Shown here: piece after piece, positions 53,762-63,121 of the stretch | Numbering within the stretch: the stretch's first letter is position 1 | Layout: each line of letters begins with the position of its first letter | Source: Rhodoblastus sp. 17X3 | Lineage (GTDB): Bacteria; Pseudomonadota; Alphaproteobacteria; Rhizobiales; Beijerinckiaceae | NCBI RefSeq assembly: GCF_030056575.1 | Contig: NZ_JASHHX010000001.1 | Coordinates: 1 to 64,000 of the forward strand | Reading direction: 5' to 3' | DNA: 64,000 bases | Notes under the pieces: generated by a model | What the model was told of the DNA's origin: nothing | The model's database searches: none | The model's input: the letters and a program-made list of their open reading frames with translations, nothing else | Made by a program: the position numbers and the translations under genes

Positions 53762-56044
53762 ATGACCTCACAGCCGCCACAAGTCAGCGCCGTCGTCTGC
53801 GCCTATACGTTCGACCGGTTGAACGACGTCGTCGAGGCGGTTCAGTCGCTCGAAAGCCAGCAGCCTCGGCTCGCCGAAATCATCGTGGTGGTCGATCATA
53901 ATCCGGACCTCAAGGTGGAAATCCGAAGCCGCCTCGCGGATGAGATCATCGTGATCGAGAATGTCTTCGATCCCGGACTGTCGGGCGCGCGAAATTCGGG
54001 CGTCGCTCAGGCCGGGGGCGACTTCATTTTCTTTCTCGACGACGACGCCGTCGCGGCGCCGGATTGCGTCGCGCTGTTGACGCGCAGTTGCGTTGAGGCC
54101 GGCGCGATCGGCGCCAGCGCGCATATCGAGCCGGCCCTTCTGGCCGCCCGCCCGCGCTGGTTTCCGTCGGAATTTCTCTGGGTCGTGGGCTGCTCCTACG
54201 AGGGATTGCAGCCCGGCCCGACCCGCAATCTTCTCGGCGCGGCGATGTGCCTGCGCCGCGATATTTTCGACAGGGTCGGCGGCTTCGACGCCAGCCTCGG
54301 ACGCTCGCAAAAGGGATTGCCGCACGGCTGCGAGGAAACCGAATTCTGCATTCGCGCCACCAAGGAAACTGGAGGTCATTTCATCCATGAGCCGGCCGCG
54401 CGCATTCTGCACAAGGTCCCCGCCGCGCGGCTGACCGCGTCCTATTTCTCCAAACGTTGTTACGCCGAAGGGATGTCCAAGGCCCGCCTCAGCACGCTGG
54501 CCGGAAGCGAGCGTTCCCTTGCGAGCGAGCGCGCCTATGTCGCGCAAACGCTGACGCGTTCGGTCATGCGAAACCTCGGCGACGTCGCGCGCCGCATGGA
54601 CCCGGCGGGAATGGGTCGGGCCGGAGCGGTTGCGCTGGGTCTGGGATGCGCCGGGGCCGGTTATGCTCGGGGCCGGCTCAGCACTGCGCTGGGCGCTCAG
54701 CACGCGCTGCTGTTCAACGCCGCGCTGCTGTCGCTGGGCACCGGAATCTCCGCGGCGCTCGGCTTCTTCTATTGGTTTCTGGCGGCGCGCAGTTTTCCCG
54801 CCGAGGCGGTCGGCTATGCCGCGGCGGCGATCTCGCTGATGAATTTCATCGGCCATCTTGGCGAGGTGGGGCTCGGCGCGCTGCTGATGGGTAAGGCGCG
54901 CAGCCAGGGCCCCCGCGCGCGAAATTTCATCACCGCCGGCCTATCGCTGAGTTGCGCATTCTCGGCCCTGTTCGCCCTCGTTTATCTCGCGCTCAACGCC
55001 GTTTTCAAGGTGTCGCTCGGCGAGATCGCCAGCTCCAGCGGCGCCGTCGTCTTCATCCTGGCCTGCGGCCTGACGGGCCTGACGCTGGTTCTCGATCAGT
55101 CGCTGGTCGGCCTCATGCGCAGCCAGTTGCAGGTGTCGCGCAATGTCGCCTTCGCCGTGACGAAGCTCATTCTGCTCGCAGGGGCGCCGCTGCTGCTCGG
55201 CGCCGCCGGCCTCGACGAAAAAACCATCTTCCTGACCTGGTTCGGCGGCCAATTGGCCTCGATTGTCCTGCTCGCGGCGTTCCGGCGCAAAAGCGCGGAG
55301 GCGGTCGTGGGCCGTCCCGATTTCCATCTGCTCGGGTCTCATTTTGGCGACGTGCTGAGCCATCACGGGCTGAACATGGCCAATCTCGCGCCGAGCCTGC
55401 TGTTGCCGTTTCTGGTCACGGTGGTGCTCTCGCCATCGATCAACGCCGCCTTTTACGCCTCCTGGACGCTTATCAACGTGGCCTATCTCGCGCCGGCCTC
55501 GCTGGCCACGGTGGTCTATGCCGTCGGCGCGAACAACCCGACCGAGTTGGCCGGGCGCATTCGCACGTCGCTCGGCGTGTCCATGGCCATCGGCCTGGTC
55601 GTCGCGGCGGTCTGCTGGATTGGCGCGGAATTCATCCTGAGCCTGTTTTCGCCGGCCTATGCGGCGGTCGCAGCCGACAGCTTCCGGCTGCTCGGATTGA
55701 GCTTCTTCCTGATCGCGATCAAATATCACTATGTTGCGATCCAGCGGGTCCGCAATCAGATGCTGAGCGCCAGCGTTCTGGTGTCGCTGGGCTGCGCTCT
55801 GGAACTCGGCGGCGCTTTGTTCGGCGGCCGAGGCGGCGACCTGCACGACCTGACGCTCGGCTGGCTGCTGGGCCTCCTGATCGAAACCACGGCCATGGCC
55901 CCCGTCGTCTTTCGCGCCTTGCGGATTGGCGCGACGGCCCAGGGACTTGCGCCGCGCGTCGCGCCGCAACCGGCTTATGCGGTTGCGACGGCGGCGGCGG
56001 GGTCCGAGTATTTTGCTTCGCAGGGGTTGGAGAAGCCCCGATGA
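53762..56044 (+). CDS. Fusion: GT2 glycosyltransferase + Wzx-like flippase
   Basis: 760 residues. Residues ~5-250 form a GT2 domain (VSAVVCAYTFDRLNDVVEAVQSL, GLSGARNSGVAQAGGDFIFFLDDDAVAAPD, RNLLGAAMCLRRDIFDRVGGFD, EETEFCIRA). Residues ~315-735 hold about 12-14 membrane helices of the oligosaccharide flippase (MATE/Wzx) type (FFYWFLAARSFPAEAVGYAAAAISLMNF, GLTLVLDQSLVGLMRSQLQ, FSPAYAAVAADSFRLLGLSF). One chain could add the last sugar and then flip the lipid-linked unit. The following gene overlaps its stop (ATGA). Confidence 0.85.
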   Translation: MTSQPPQVSAVVCAYTFDRLNDVVEAVQSLESQQPRLAEIIVVVDHNPDLKVEIRSRLADEIIVIENVFDPGLSGARNSGVAQAGGDFIFFLDDDAVAAPDCVALLTRSCVEAGAIGASAHIEPALLAARPRWFPSEFLWVVGCSYEGLQPGPTRNLLGAAMCLRRDIFDRVGGFDASLGRSQKGLPHGCEETEFCIRATKETGGHFIHEPAARILHKVPAARLTASYFSKRCYAEGMSKARLSTLAGSERSLASERAYVAQTLTRSVMRNLGDVARRMDPAGMGRAGAVALGLGCAGAGYARGRLSTALGAQHALLFNAALLSLGTGISAALGFFYWFLAARSFPAEAVGYAAAAISLMNFIGHLGEVGLGALLMGKARSQGPRARNFITAGLSLSCAFSALFALVYLALNAVFKVSLGEIASSSGAVVFILACGLTGLTLVLDQSLVGLMRSQLQVSRNVAFAVTKLILLAGAPLLLGAAGLDEKTIFLTWFGGQLASIVLLAAFRRKSAEAVVGRPDFHLLGSHFGDVLSHHGLNMANLAPSLLLPFLVTVVLSPSINAAFYASWTLINVAYLAPASLATVVYAVGANNPTELAGRIRTSLGVSMAIGLVVAAVCWIGAEFILSLFSPAYAAVAADSFRLLGLSFFLIAIKYHYVAIQRVRNQMLSASVLVSLGCALELGGALFGGRGGDLHDLTLGWLLGLLIETTAMAPVVFRALRIGATAQGLAPRVAPQPAYAVATAAAGSEYFASQGLEKPR

Positions 56045-57315
56045 GGGCTTCTCCCAAACATGGCCGTATGTCGCGAGGCGCGACGGTCTCCCATTTGCTC
56101 TGGCTGGGGCTTTTCGCCTGGCTGTCCGCCGGCCAAAACGTCGCGGCGGCGCCCAAGGCGAAAGCGCCGGAAAAGGGATCGCGCGGTTTCGTGACCCGCA
56201 GCGGCCATGAATTCGTGCTGAACGGCAAGACCTTCCGCGTCGCCGGCGTGAACAACCATTACCTGACCTATGGCTCTCGCGTCGAAGTCACGCGCGTGCT
56301 CGATGACGCCGCCGCGATGAACGCCAATGTCGTGCGCATTTTCGTCTCGCCGATCATCGGATCTACTGATGGAAGCGTCGCCAATGTCTTCAATTGGAAC
56401 AGCAAGGCGGATTCGAGCAATCTCGGCGTCAATGGCGTCTATATGGCCTCGTTCAATCCCAGGACGCAGGCGATGGAGATCAACGAAGGCGCGAATGGTC
56501 TCCGGCGCCTCGATTTCGTCGTCAAGGAAGCGTCGAAGCGCAAGTTGCGCCTGATCGTCGCCTTCGTCGATTACTGGGCCTATACCGGCGGCTCGCGGCA
56601 GATCAGCGCCTGGTATGGCAACAAGGGCGACGATCGCTTTTTCGCGGAGGATGCGCGCGCCAAGGCCGATTACAAGCGGCTGGTTCAGGCGATCGTCACG
56701 CGGCGCAACAGCCTGTCCAAGGTGATTTACCGGGACGACCCGACGATTTTCGCCTGGGAGCTCGCGAACGAGCCGGACATCCAGCCCTTTTCGGTGTTCA
56801 ACGGCTGGGTCTTGGAAATGGCGGCTTTCGTCAAGTCGCTCGACAGCCGCCATCTGCTCGCCAGCGGACAGTCCAGCCTCCAGTACAAACTGGCCGAGCT
56901 GCGCTTGCCCCAGGTCGATTTCGGCACCTGGCATGGCTACGCCAGCTATCAGAAAATTTCCGCCGGGCAATTCGCGGATCAGATATCGCAATATTGCGCC
57001 TACGCCGTTTCCTACGGCAAGCCGGTCATTCTGGAAGAATTCGGCGTCCCCCGGTCCGACCCGGAGCGGCCGCAAATCTATCGCAACTGGCTGGCCCGGA
57101 TCGCCGCGGACGACCGCTGCGCCGGCTGGCTGGTCTGGCGGCTGGTTTCGCGCCAGGACAGCAACGAATATCCGCAGGACGATCACGATCAATTCGACAT
57201 CCACAATGATGGGAGTCCGGTGTGGCTCGCGCTTCAGGACAGCGCCGGCCTCATGACCACGGCTCGAACCCGCCACAAGTTCGTTCGTCAGCAAGAGGAC
57301 AGGGGGCAGCCATGA
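56041..57315 (+). CDS. Exported GH5-type glycoside hydrolase
   Basis: 424 residues. Signal peptide near 15-37 (SHLLWLGLFAWLSAGQNVAAA). A TIM-barrel glycosidase follows: VLNGKTFRVAGVNNHYL at the start, acid/base Glu in FAWELANEPD, and nucleophile Glu in PVILEEFGVP, as in GH5 mannanases/cellulases. Within an export operon it likely trims or transfers glycan chains in the periplasm, as seen with other glycan-synthesis operons. It starts in the previous stop and overlaps the next start. Confidence 0.82.
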   Translation: MRASPKHGRMSRGATVSHLLWLGLFAWLSAGQNVAAAPKAKAPEKGSRGFVTRSGHEFVLNGKTFRVAGVNNHYLTYGSRVEVTRVLDDAAAMNANVVRIFVSPIIGSTDGSVANVFNWNSKADSSNLGVNGVYMASFNPRTQAMEINEGANGLRRLDFVVKEASKRKLRLIVAFVDYWAYTGGSRQISAWYGNKGDDRFFAEDARAKADYKRLVQAIVTRRNSLSKVIYRDDPTIFAWELANEPDIQPFSVFNGWVLEMAAFVKSLDSRHLLASGQSSLQYKLAELRLPQVDFGTWHGYASYQKISAGQFADQISQYCAYAVSYGKPVILEEFGVPRSDPERPQIYRNWLARIAADDRCAGWLVWRLVSRQDSNEYPQDDHDQFDIHNDGSPVWLALQDSAGLMTTARTRHKFVRQQEDRGQP

Positions 57316-58997
57316 TCGAAGACGCCAAAACACTCCCGGACAACACATCCATTGATGCCGATATCCTGATTATCGGCGCCGGCGCCGCCGGCATTTCGCT
57401 GGCGACGAATTTCCTCGACAAGGCCGTCAAGGTCGTCATTCTCGAAAGCGGAGGGCTGACCTATGAAAGCTCAACGCAGGCGCTCTGCCGCGGCGAGAAT
57501 ATCGGCCTGCGCTATGAGCCGCTGGATCTTTGCCGGGTGCGAATTTTTGGCGGCAGCACGGATCGGCGCGGCTGGGCGGGCTGGTGCAAGACGTTCAGCC
57601 AGTTCGACCTCGAGAAACGCGACTGGGTTCAGCACAGCGGCTGGCCGATCGCGAAAGGCCATCTCGATCCCTATTACGAAAGGGCGCTGGCGAGCGTCAT
57701 GTTGCCGCCGGACCTCGAGCAGCTCGCGCGGGCAGACGGGAAATCCGCGGATTGCCTGCCGCTGGGCGGCGACTGCGTCAATGACCCGGTCGCCCTGAGC
57801 ACGGCTCCGCATCTCTCCGAAACATTCCTGGAAAGCATCGAGGCGTCAGCCAATGTGCAGGTGATCCTGCATGCGAACGTCACGCAAATCGAAACGGATT
57901 CCGACGGGCGCATCGCGACCGCGGTTCGGTTCGCCACGCTCGATGGGCGGCGACATCGCGTCTCGGCGCGCTTCACGGTGATCGCCAGCGGCGGCATTGA
58001 AAACGCGAGATTGATGCTGCTCTCCAACCAGACCGTGGCCAGCGGACTCGGCAACGGCGGCGGATGGGTCGGGCGCTGCTTCATGGACCATCCGCGCTAC
58101 GCCTGGGGCCAGATCAATTCGGTTCGCAATGCTGCCATTTTGCAACGTTATAACCCGACTCACGGCGTCGGCCAGAGGCGTTATGGCGTGCCGCCGCCGG
58201 GGGCCGCTCCGCTGTTTGGCGCGGGCATTGCGCTCAGCGAAGCCGCTCAAAAACGCGAGAGGACGCTCGCCTCTCGGACCTGGATTTTGCCCGTTGCGCC
58301 GCAAGGCGAACGCGATGGCGGGCGGGAGTTGCGCGAAGTCGTACTCTGGGCGACGCGGCGCCGCATTCCGTCCGACATTGTCTTGAGAGGGAAAAAAATC
58401 ATCGGCGACGTCCCGAATGCCGCAGCGGCGGCGATTGCCCATCTGCGCTCCATCGCCGGACGGAGCAATCATTGGCAATTCCTGACGATTCTCGAACCGG
58501 AGCCCAATCCGGACAGCCGGGTGCTGCTCGACGACCGGACGGACGCCCTGGGCTTGCCGCGCGTAAAACTGGATTGGCGGTTGACGTCCCTGGCGCAGCA
58601 CACGCTGAACGTCACGCAGGAATTGATTGTCGACGCGTTGCGCAAGAACGGTTTGAACGCCTTCGTCGAAGGTTCGGGCGGCCCGCTCGCCAACCAGAAA
58701 TTCGAAACGCCGCGATGGGTCTGGCACCATATGGGGACGACGCGCATGAGCGAAAATCCCTCTGAAGGCGTCGTCGACGCCAATTGCAGGGTTCACGGAA
58801 TGCAAAATCTCTATGTCGCGGGAAGTTCGGTTTTCCCGACCTGCGCGAATGACATGCCGACGCTGACCTTGATGGCGTTGGCGCATCGCCTTGCCGATCA
58901 TCTCCAGACGCAGTTGCAGGCGACTTGCGTCACCGCAGCCGGCGCGGAGGAATTGGCGACGATGGATGGCGGCGCGGAGTCGATGACGCATGCCTGA
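57312..58997 (+). CDS. GMC-family oxidoreductase
   Basis: 561 residues. N-terminal FAD-binding ADILIIGAGAAGISLATNF and VVILESGG; IASGGIENARLMLLS; C-terminal GMC part with WVWHHMGTTRMSENPSEGVVDANCRVHGMQNLYVAGSSVFPT and the catalytic-type His. It oxidises an alcohol or sugar with FAD. No signal peptide is visible, so it is probably cytosolic. In this operon it may oxidise a sugar or precursor of the polysaccharide. The substrate is unknown. Confidence 0.88.
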   Translation: MIEDAKTLPDNTSIDADILIIGAGAAGISLATNFLDKAVKVVILESGGLTYESSTQALCRGENIGLRYEPLDLCRVRIFGGSTDRRGWAGWCKTFSQFDLEKRDWVQHSGWPIAKGHLDPYYERALASVMLPPDLEQLARADGKSADCLPLGGDCVNDPVALSTAPHLSETFLESIEASANVQVILHANVTQIETDSDGRIATAVRFATLDGRRHRVSARFTVIASGGIENARLMLLSNQTVASGLGNGGGWVGRCFMDHPRYAWGQINSVRNAAILQRYNPTHGVGQRRYGVPPPGAAPLFGAGIALSEAAQKRERTLASRTWILPVAPQGERDGGRELREVVLWATRRRIPSDIVLRGKKIIGDVPNAAAAAIAHLRSIAGRSNHWQFLTILEPEPNPDSRVLLDDRTDALGLPRVKLDWRLTSLAQHTLNVTQELIVDALRKNGLNAFVEGSGGPLANQKFETPRWVWHHMGTTRMSENPSEGVVDANCRVHGMQNLYVAGSSVFPTCANDMPTLTLMALAHRLADHLQTQLQATCVTAAGAEELATMDGGAESMTHA

Positions 58998-60039
58998 CAG
59001 ATCGTCTCGCCAAGGGTCGGGCGAGCAATTCACGGCAGGCCGAAATGAAGGGAATGCGTTCGAGGCGGAACTGCGCAGGCCGACAGGCGGCGGGCGGCTG
59101 CTGAATCGACGCCAGTTGATCGCGGCGACCTCGCTCGCTGCGGTCGGACTTGTCGGGGCGGCGACTGCGGTCAACGCCGTGGCGATAGAACCCTTGCTTC
59201 TCCCGCGCATCACCCGCTACCGCATCTCGCCCGAGGGCTGGCCGCCGCAGCTGCGGCTGTCCCTTGCCGTGATCGCGGATCTCCACGCTTGCGATCCGTG
59301 GATGACGGTCGGGCAGATCGAGCAGGTCGTGCATGTGACCAACCTTCTGGGCGCCGACGCCGTCGTGCTGCTCGGCGATTATGTCGCCGGACACAAGAAG
59401 ATCACGGCGGTCGTGCCCGATGCGGACTGGGCGGGCGCCCTTGGGGCGCTGCGCGCGCCGGCCGGCGTGTTCGCGGTTCTCGGCAATCACGATTGGTGGG
59501 AGGACGAACGCGCGCAATTGAGGGGGCGCGGCCCGATCGGGGCGCGCATCGCGCTGGAGCGCGCGGGCATTCCCGTGCTCGAAAACGACTGCTTCAAACT
59601 CGACAAGGGCGGAAGCGGATACTGGATCGCCGGTCTTGGCGATCAGCAGGCTTTTCTTCACGGACGAAGCTTGCGCAGTTCGGCGGGCCCCGGCGTCCAC
59701 GATCTCGACCTGACCCTGAGCAAGGTTTCAGACGACTCGCCTGTTATCCTGCTGGCGCATGAACCCGATATCTTCCCACAGGTTCCGAACCGCGTCGCGG
59801 TGACCCTTTCGGGCCATACCCATGGCGGGCAAGTCCGTCTGCTCGGCCGGCCGATTGTCGCCCCGTCGCACCTGAGCCTCGTTTATAATTACGGGCATTA
59901 CACCGACGAAGGCCGCCATCTGATCGTCTCCGGCGGCCTGGGATGTTCCTGGTGGCCTGTGCGAATCGGCGTTCCTCCCGAAGTCCTCCACATTGTCATC
60001 GAAGGCTCGGACGTCGCGCAGGAAACCGGCGCCGTCTGA
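58990..60039 (+). CDS. Exported metallophosphoesterase
   Basis: 349 residues. A Tat-like signal lies at ~38-65 (LNRRQLIAATSLAAVGLVGAA) after a long polar N-terminus. Metal-site motifs of calcineurin-like phosphoesterases are complete: IADLHACD, LLGDYVAG, LGNHDWW, LAHEPD and SGHTHGGQ (YaeI/YkuE type). It may hydrolyse a lipid-linked or nucleotide diphosphate, perhaps recycling the carrier. Its ATG overlaps the end of the oxidoreductase gene; last gene of the operon. Confidence 0.88.
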   Translation: MPDRSSRQGSGEQFTAGRNEGNAFEAELRRPTGGGRLLNRRQLIAATSLAAVGLVGAATAVNAVAIEPLLLPRITRYRISPEGWPPQLRLSLAVIADLHACDPWMTVGQIEQVVHVTNLLGADAVVLLGDYVAGHKKITAVVPDADWAGALGALRAPAGVFAVLGNHDWWEDERAQLRGRGPIGARIALERAGIPVLENDCFKLDKGGSGYWIAGLGDQQAFLHGRSLRSSAGPGVHDLDLTLSKVSDDSPVILLAHEPDIFPQVPNRVAVTLSGHTHGGQVRLLGRPIVAPSHLSLVYNYGHYTDEGRHLIVSGGLGCSWWPVRIGVPPEVLHIVIEGSDVAQETGAV

Positions 60040-60065
60040 GCTTACACTTCGATCAGGCGCTTCGA

Positions 60066-60686
60066 TCAAACCTGGCGACGAAAGGGCCTGGGAAGAATTC
60101 TGCCGAATTCCGCGATGGCCCCATAGGCCTTCCATCCAATCAAGGCGATCCTGACGCCGTCCTTTTCGCTCAGCCCGGGCGGGATCGGGAAGGCAGCGGG
60201 GGCGCCTTCCAGATATTTCCGCAAAAGGAACTCGATTTCGGCGACGGCGTAATCGGCGCTGCCGTGGACGAAGTCTTTTTGACTGGCGACATGGGTGATC
60301 GTCAGAAGTTCGCCGTCGAGTTCGAATTCCGCGACATGAATCGTCTGCCCGGTCCAACGGCGGCGCGCCACGATGTTGCGCGGCAACATATGGAAAATCC
60401 ACTTGTCGCCATGTTCGCCCGTGGCGAAACTCGTCAGCGCCGAGGGCGGTTCGCGCAGGTGAATCCGGATCGAGCAATTCGCGCTCAAACTGTCGGTCGG
60501 GAGCGGCGTTGATTGCGAGGAGCGGACCATGTCCTCGATCGCGGTCAGGCCCTGCGAGTCGACGATGGGGCCGGTGGCTTCGGCAAGGGCGGCGCAAGCA
60601 GCGCGGCAATCGAGCACGGCGAACGGAAAAGGGTTTTGCGGCGCGTCGGTCGGCAGCCATGCCAATTGCGAATGCCAGCTCGTCAT
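60066..60686 (-). CDS. Hypothetical protein
   Basis: 206 residues, soluble, no signal peptide. It contains a strand-rich middle (SIRIHLREPPSAL, KWIFHMLPRNIVARRRWTGQTIHVAEFELDGELLTITHVAS) and a C-terminal IALIGWKAYGAIAEFG. No family recognised. It is convergent with the polysaccharide operon and separated from it by 26 bases. Confidence 0.55.
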   Translation of the reverse strand: MTSWHSQLAWLPTDAPQNPFPFAVLDCRAACAALAEATGPIVDSQGLTAIEDMVRSSQSTPLPTDSLSANCSIRIHLREPPSALTSFATGEHGDKWIFHMLPRNIVARRRWTGQTIHVAEFELDGELLTITHVASQKDFVHGSADYAVAEIEFLLRKYLEGAPAAFPIPPGLSEKDGVRIALIGWKAYGAIAEFGRILPRPFRRQV

Positions 60687-60857
60687 TTTACGCGCTCCTC
60701 GCCAATAGACCGATCATGCGGGCGGCTCCAGCATAGCGCAAATGCGCCGGTTTCGGTTGAAGGCCAAGGCTTTTGTCGGCGAATGACTCCCGGTTTGTAA
60801 AGGCCGTAGAAAGCTGACCCAGGCCCGCAACGCCAACCGTCGCGCCTTAAGAGCATC

Positions 60858-60886
60858 TTGTCGATAAATTTAATATACTATATAAA
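60858..60886 (+). promoter_or_regulatory. Probable sigma-70 promoter of the ABC operon
   Basis: TTGTCG (60858-60863), 17 bases, TATAAA (60881-60886) in an AT-rich island inside otherwise GC-rich DNA. It leaves a leader of about 100 bases before the gene at 60995, which contains complementary GGCCCT/AGGGC arms. The rest of 60687-60994 shows no gene. Confidence 0.5.
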
Positions 60887-60994
60887 GGTGGCAACGGATG
60901 GCCCTCCCGCTTCCTTGTCGGGGCGAAGGGCTAAGCATGTTTTTGCAACGCGGTCGCGCGAAGCCTTGAGGCGCGGGACCGAAAGGAAAATCGC

Positions 60995-62089
60995 ATGACA
61001 GATCAGAACAATGGCGCCGGAACGCGGTCGCGCCGCGCCTTTCTTGTCGGCGCGGCGACGGTCGGCGCGGCCGCGCCGCTCGGCCTCGGCGTCTCCAAGG
61101 TGTTCGCCACGCCGAAAATCGCCGTTCCCCTGATCGGCGACCTGCCGATCTGCAAGACCGCCGCGACCGACTCCGCCGCCGCGACCGGCCCGCTGAAGAA
61201 GATCTCCTTCGCTTGGAACGCCGGCGCGCCGTGTCTGGTCGGCGTCACGGTGGCGAAAGAAAAAGGCTTCTTCGCCCGCAATGGTCTCGACGTCGATCTG
61301 ATCAATTATTCCGGCTCGACCGATCAATTGCTGGAAACTCTCGCGACCGGCAAGGCCGACGCCGCCGCCGGCATGGCCCTGCGCTGGCTCAAGCCGATGG
61401 AGCAGGGCTTTGACGTCAAGATCATCGCCAGCACCCATGGCGGCTGCCTGCGCCTGCTCGCGCCGACGAGTTCCGACATCAAGGAGCTGAAGGACCTCAA
61501 GGGCAAGATCATCGCGGTCAGCGACATGAATTCGCCGGGCAAGAATTTCTTCTCGATCCGCCTGAAGAAGGCGGGGCTGGACCCGCAGACCGACGTCGAG
61601 TTCAAGCAATTCCCGGGCCCGCTGCTGCGCGTTTCGGTTGAGAAGGGCGAGGCCCATGCGTTGGCCGATAACGACCCGATCACCTTCCTGTTCCAGAAGG
61701 ACGGCGCCTTCCGCGAGGTGTCGAGCAATCTGGACAGCGAATATGCGAACCGCGTCTGCTGCATCGTCGGCGTGCGCGGCAGCCTGATCCGCGACGACAA
61801 GCCGACCGCCGCCGCCATCGCACGCTCCTTGGTCGAGGCGGCGGAATTCGCCGCGCATCACCCGGAAGAAGCGGCTGCGACCTATGTCCCCTATGCGCCG
61901 GGCAAGATCGAACTCGCCGATCTCGTCACGCTGGCGAAATACCACACCCATCATCACCATCCCGCAGGAGCCGACCTCAAGAAGGAGCTGGCCGCCTATG
62001 CCGAGGAGCTGAAGCTCATCTCGATCTTCAAGCCCACGACCGACCCGGCGAAATATGCCGAGCGCATCTATGTCGACGTGTTGAGCTGA
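60995..62089 (+). CDS. Tat-exported ABC substrate-binding protein, NitT/TauT type
   Basis: 364 residues. Tat signal RSRRAFLVGAATVGAAAPLG. The mature part is a NitT/TauT-like binding protein: KISFAWNAGAPCLVGVTVAKEKGFFARNGLDVDL, LLETLATGKADAAAGMALRW, LKDLKGKIIAV. Near the C-terminus a His-rich run (KYHTHHHHPAG) and cysteines in the mature protein suggest metal or metal-complex binding, which fits folding before Tat export. The true ligand is unknown; nitrate, sulfonate or an organic acid are alternatives. AAAGGAAA precedes the start. Confidence 0.8.
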   Translation: MTDQNNGAGTRSRRAFLVGAATVGAAAPLGLGVSKVFATPKIAVPLIGDLPICKTAATDSAAATGPLKKISFAWNAGAPCLVGVTVAKEKGFFARNGLDVDLINYSGSTDQLLETLATGKADAAAGMALRWLKPMEQGFDVKIIASTHGGCLRLLAPTSSDIKELKDLKGKIIAVSDMNSPGKNFFSIRLKKAGLDPQTDVEFKQFPGPLLRVSVEKGEAHALADNDPITFLFQKDGAFREVSSNLDSEYANRVCCIVGVRGSLIRDDKPTAAAIARSLVEAAEFAAHHPEEAAATYVPYAPGKIELADLVTLAKYHTHHHHPAGADLKKELAAYAEELKLISIFKPTTDPAKYAERIYVDVLS

Positions 62090-62098
62090 GGGCTCGCC

Positions 62099-63121
62099 AT
62101 GTCTCTCGCCTCCCTCGATGCGGCGCGCGGCGCGCCGGATGAAGCCGCGTTCGGGGCCTTCGCCTCACGCGCCTCGCTCGGGCAGTCGGCTCTGGCGCTC
62201 GCCGCCGGCGCCGTCTGGCTCGGCTTCGCTTTCCTGACCCTGCGCTGGCCTGATATCGGCGATTGGGGACGCGGCCCCGAATTGGCCTGGGCCGCCGCGA
62301 TCTTCGGCGGTCTGCTGGCAGCAGGCGGGTTGTTCGGCGGCTTGTGGCCCCGCGCGGCGAAACGCCTGCGGCGCTCGACGCCGTGGTTTCTCGTGCTGGG
62401 CCTATTCTTTTCGTTGTGGCAGGCGGCGACGGCGAAATCCACGCTGTTGCCGCAGCCTTTCTTCCCTCCGCCTCACGCCATGCTCGAAGTCTTTGTCGAC
62501 GACTGGGCCAAGCTCGCGGAAAGCGTCGCGGCCTCGATCAGGCTTGAAATGCTGGGCTTCGCCGCTGGCGCGAGCGCGGGCTTCGTGATCGGCGTGCTGC
62601 TCGGCTGGTCAAGGGCGTTCGGCTATTGGGCGCATCCGGTCATGCGGCTGATCGGCCCGCTGCCGGCGATCGCCTGGCTGCCCATCGCCTTTTTCGCCTT
62701 TCCGTCGAGCTGGAGCGCGTCGATCTTTCTCATCGGCCTCACCACGGCTTTCCCGGTCGCGATCCTGACCTGGTCGGGCGTCGCCAGCGTGAACATGGCC
62801 TATTATGACGTGGCGCGCACGCTCGGCGCGAGCCCCGTTTTCCTGATCTTCAAGGTCGCTATTCCCGCCGCTTTGCCGCATGTCTTCGTGGGGCTGTTCA
62901 TGGGTCTGGGCGCGTCTTTCGCCGTGCTGGTCACGGCGGAGATGATGGGCGTGAAGGCGGGCCTCGGTTTTTACCTGCAATGGGCGCAGGGCTGGGCCGC
63001 CTACGCCAATATGTATGCGGCGCTGCTGATCATGTCGCTGATGTGTTCGGGGCTGGTGACATTGCTGTTCAAGCTGCGCGACCGCGTGCTGTCCTATCAG
63101 AAGGCCGACGTGAAATGGTAA
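62099..63121 (+). CDS. ABC transporter permease, NitT/TauT type
   Basis: 340 residues. Two extra N-terminal hydrophobic segments precede the BPD_transp_1 domain (~110-330; ESVAASIRLEMLGFAAGASAGFVIGVLLG, then YYDVARTLGASPVFLIFKVAIPAALPHVFVGL, the EAA loop). It forms the inner-membrane channel. Ten bases separate it from the binding-protein gene, and its end overlaps the ATPase start. Confidence 0.88.
   Translation: MSLASLDAARGAPDEAAFGAFASRASLGQSALALAAGAVWLGFAFLTLRWPDIGDWGRGPELAWAAAIFGGLLAAGGLFGGLWPRAAKRLRRSTPWFLVLGLFFSLWQAATAKSTLLPQPFFPPPHAMLEVFVDDWAKLAESVAASIRLEMLGFAAGASAGFVIGVLLGWSRAFGYWAHPVMRLIGPLPAIAWLPIAFFAFPSSWSASIFLIGLTTAFPVAILTWSGVASVNMAYYDVARTLGASPVFLIFKVAIPAALPHVFVGLFMGLGASFAVLVTAEMMGVKAGLGFYLQWAQGWAAYANMYAALLIMSLMCSGLVTLLFKLRDRVLSYQKADVKW

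Noticed and set aside
55975-57348. Long minus-strand open frame (457 codons) opposite the GH5 gene
   Set aside because: It mirrors a well-supported GH5 gene, has Arg/Asp/Gly-rich composition typical of antisense frames in GC-rich DNA, and no domain.
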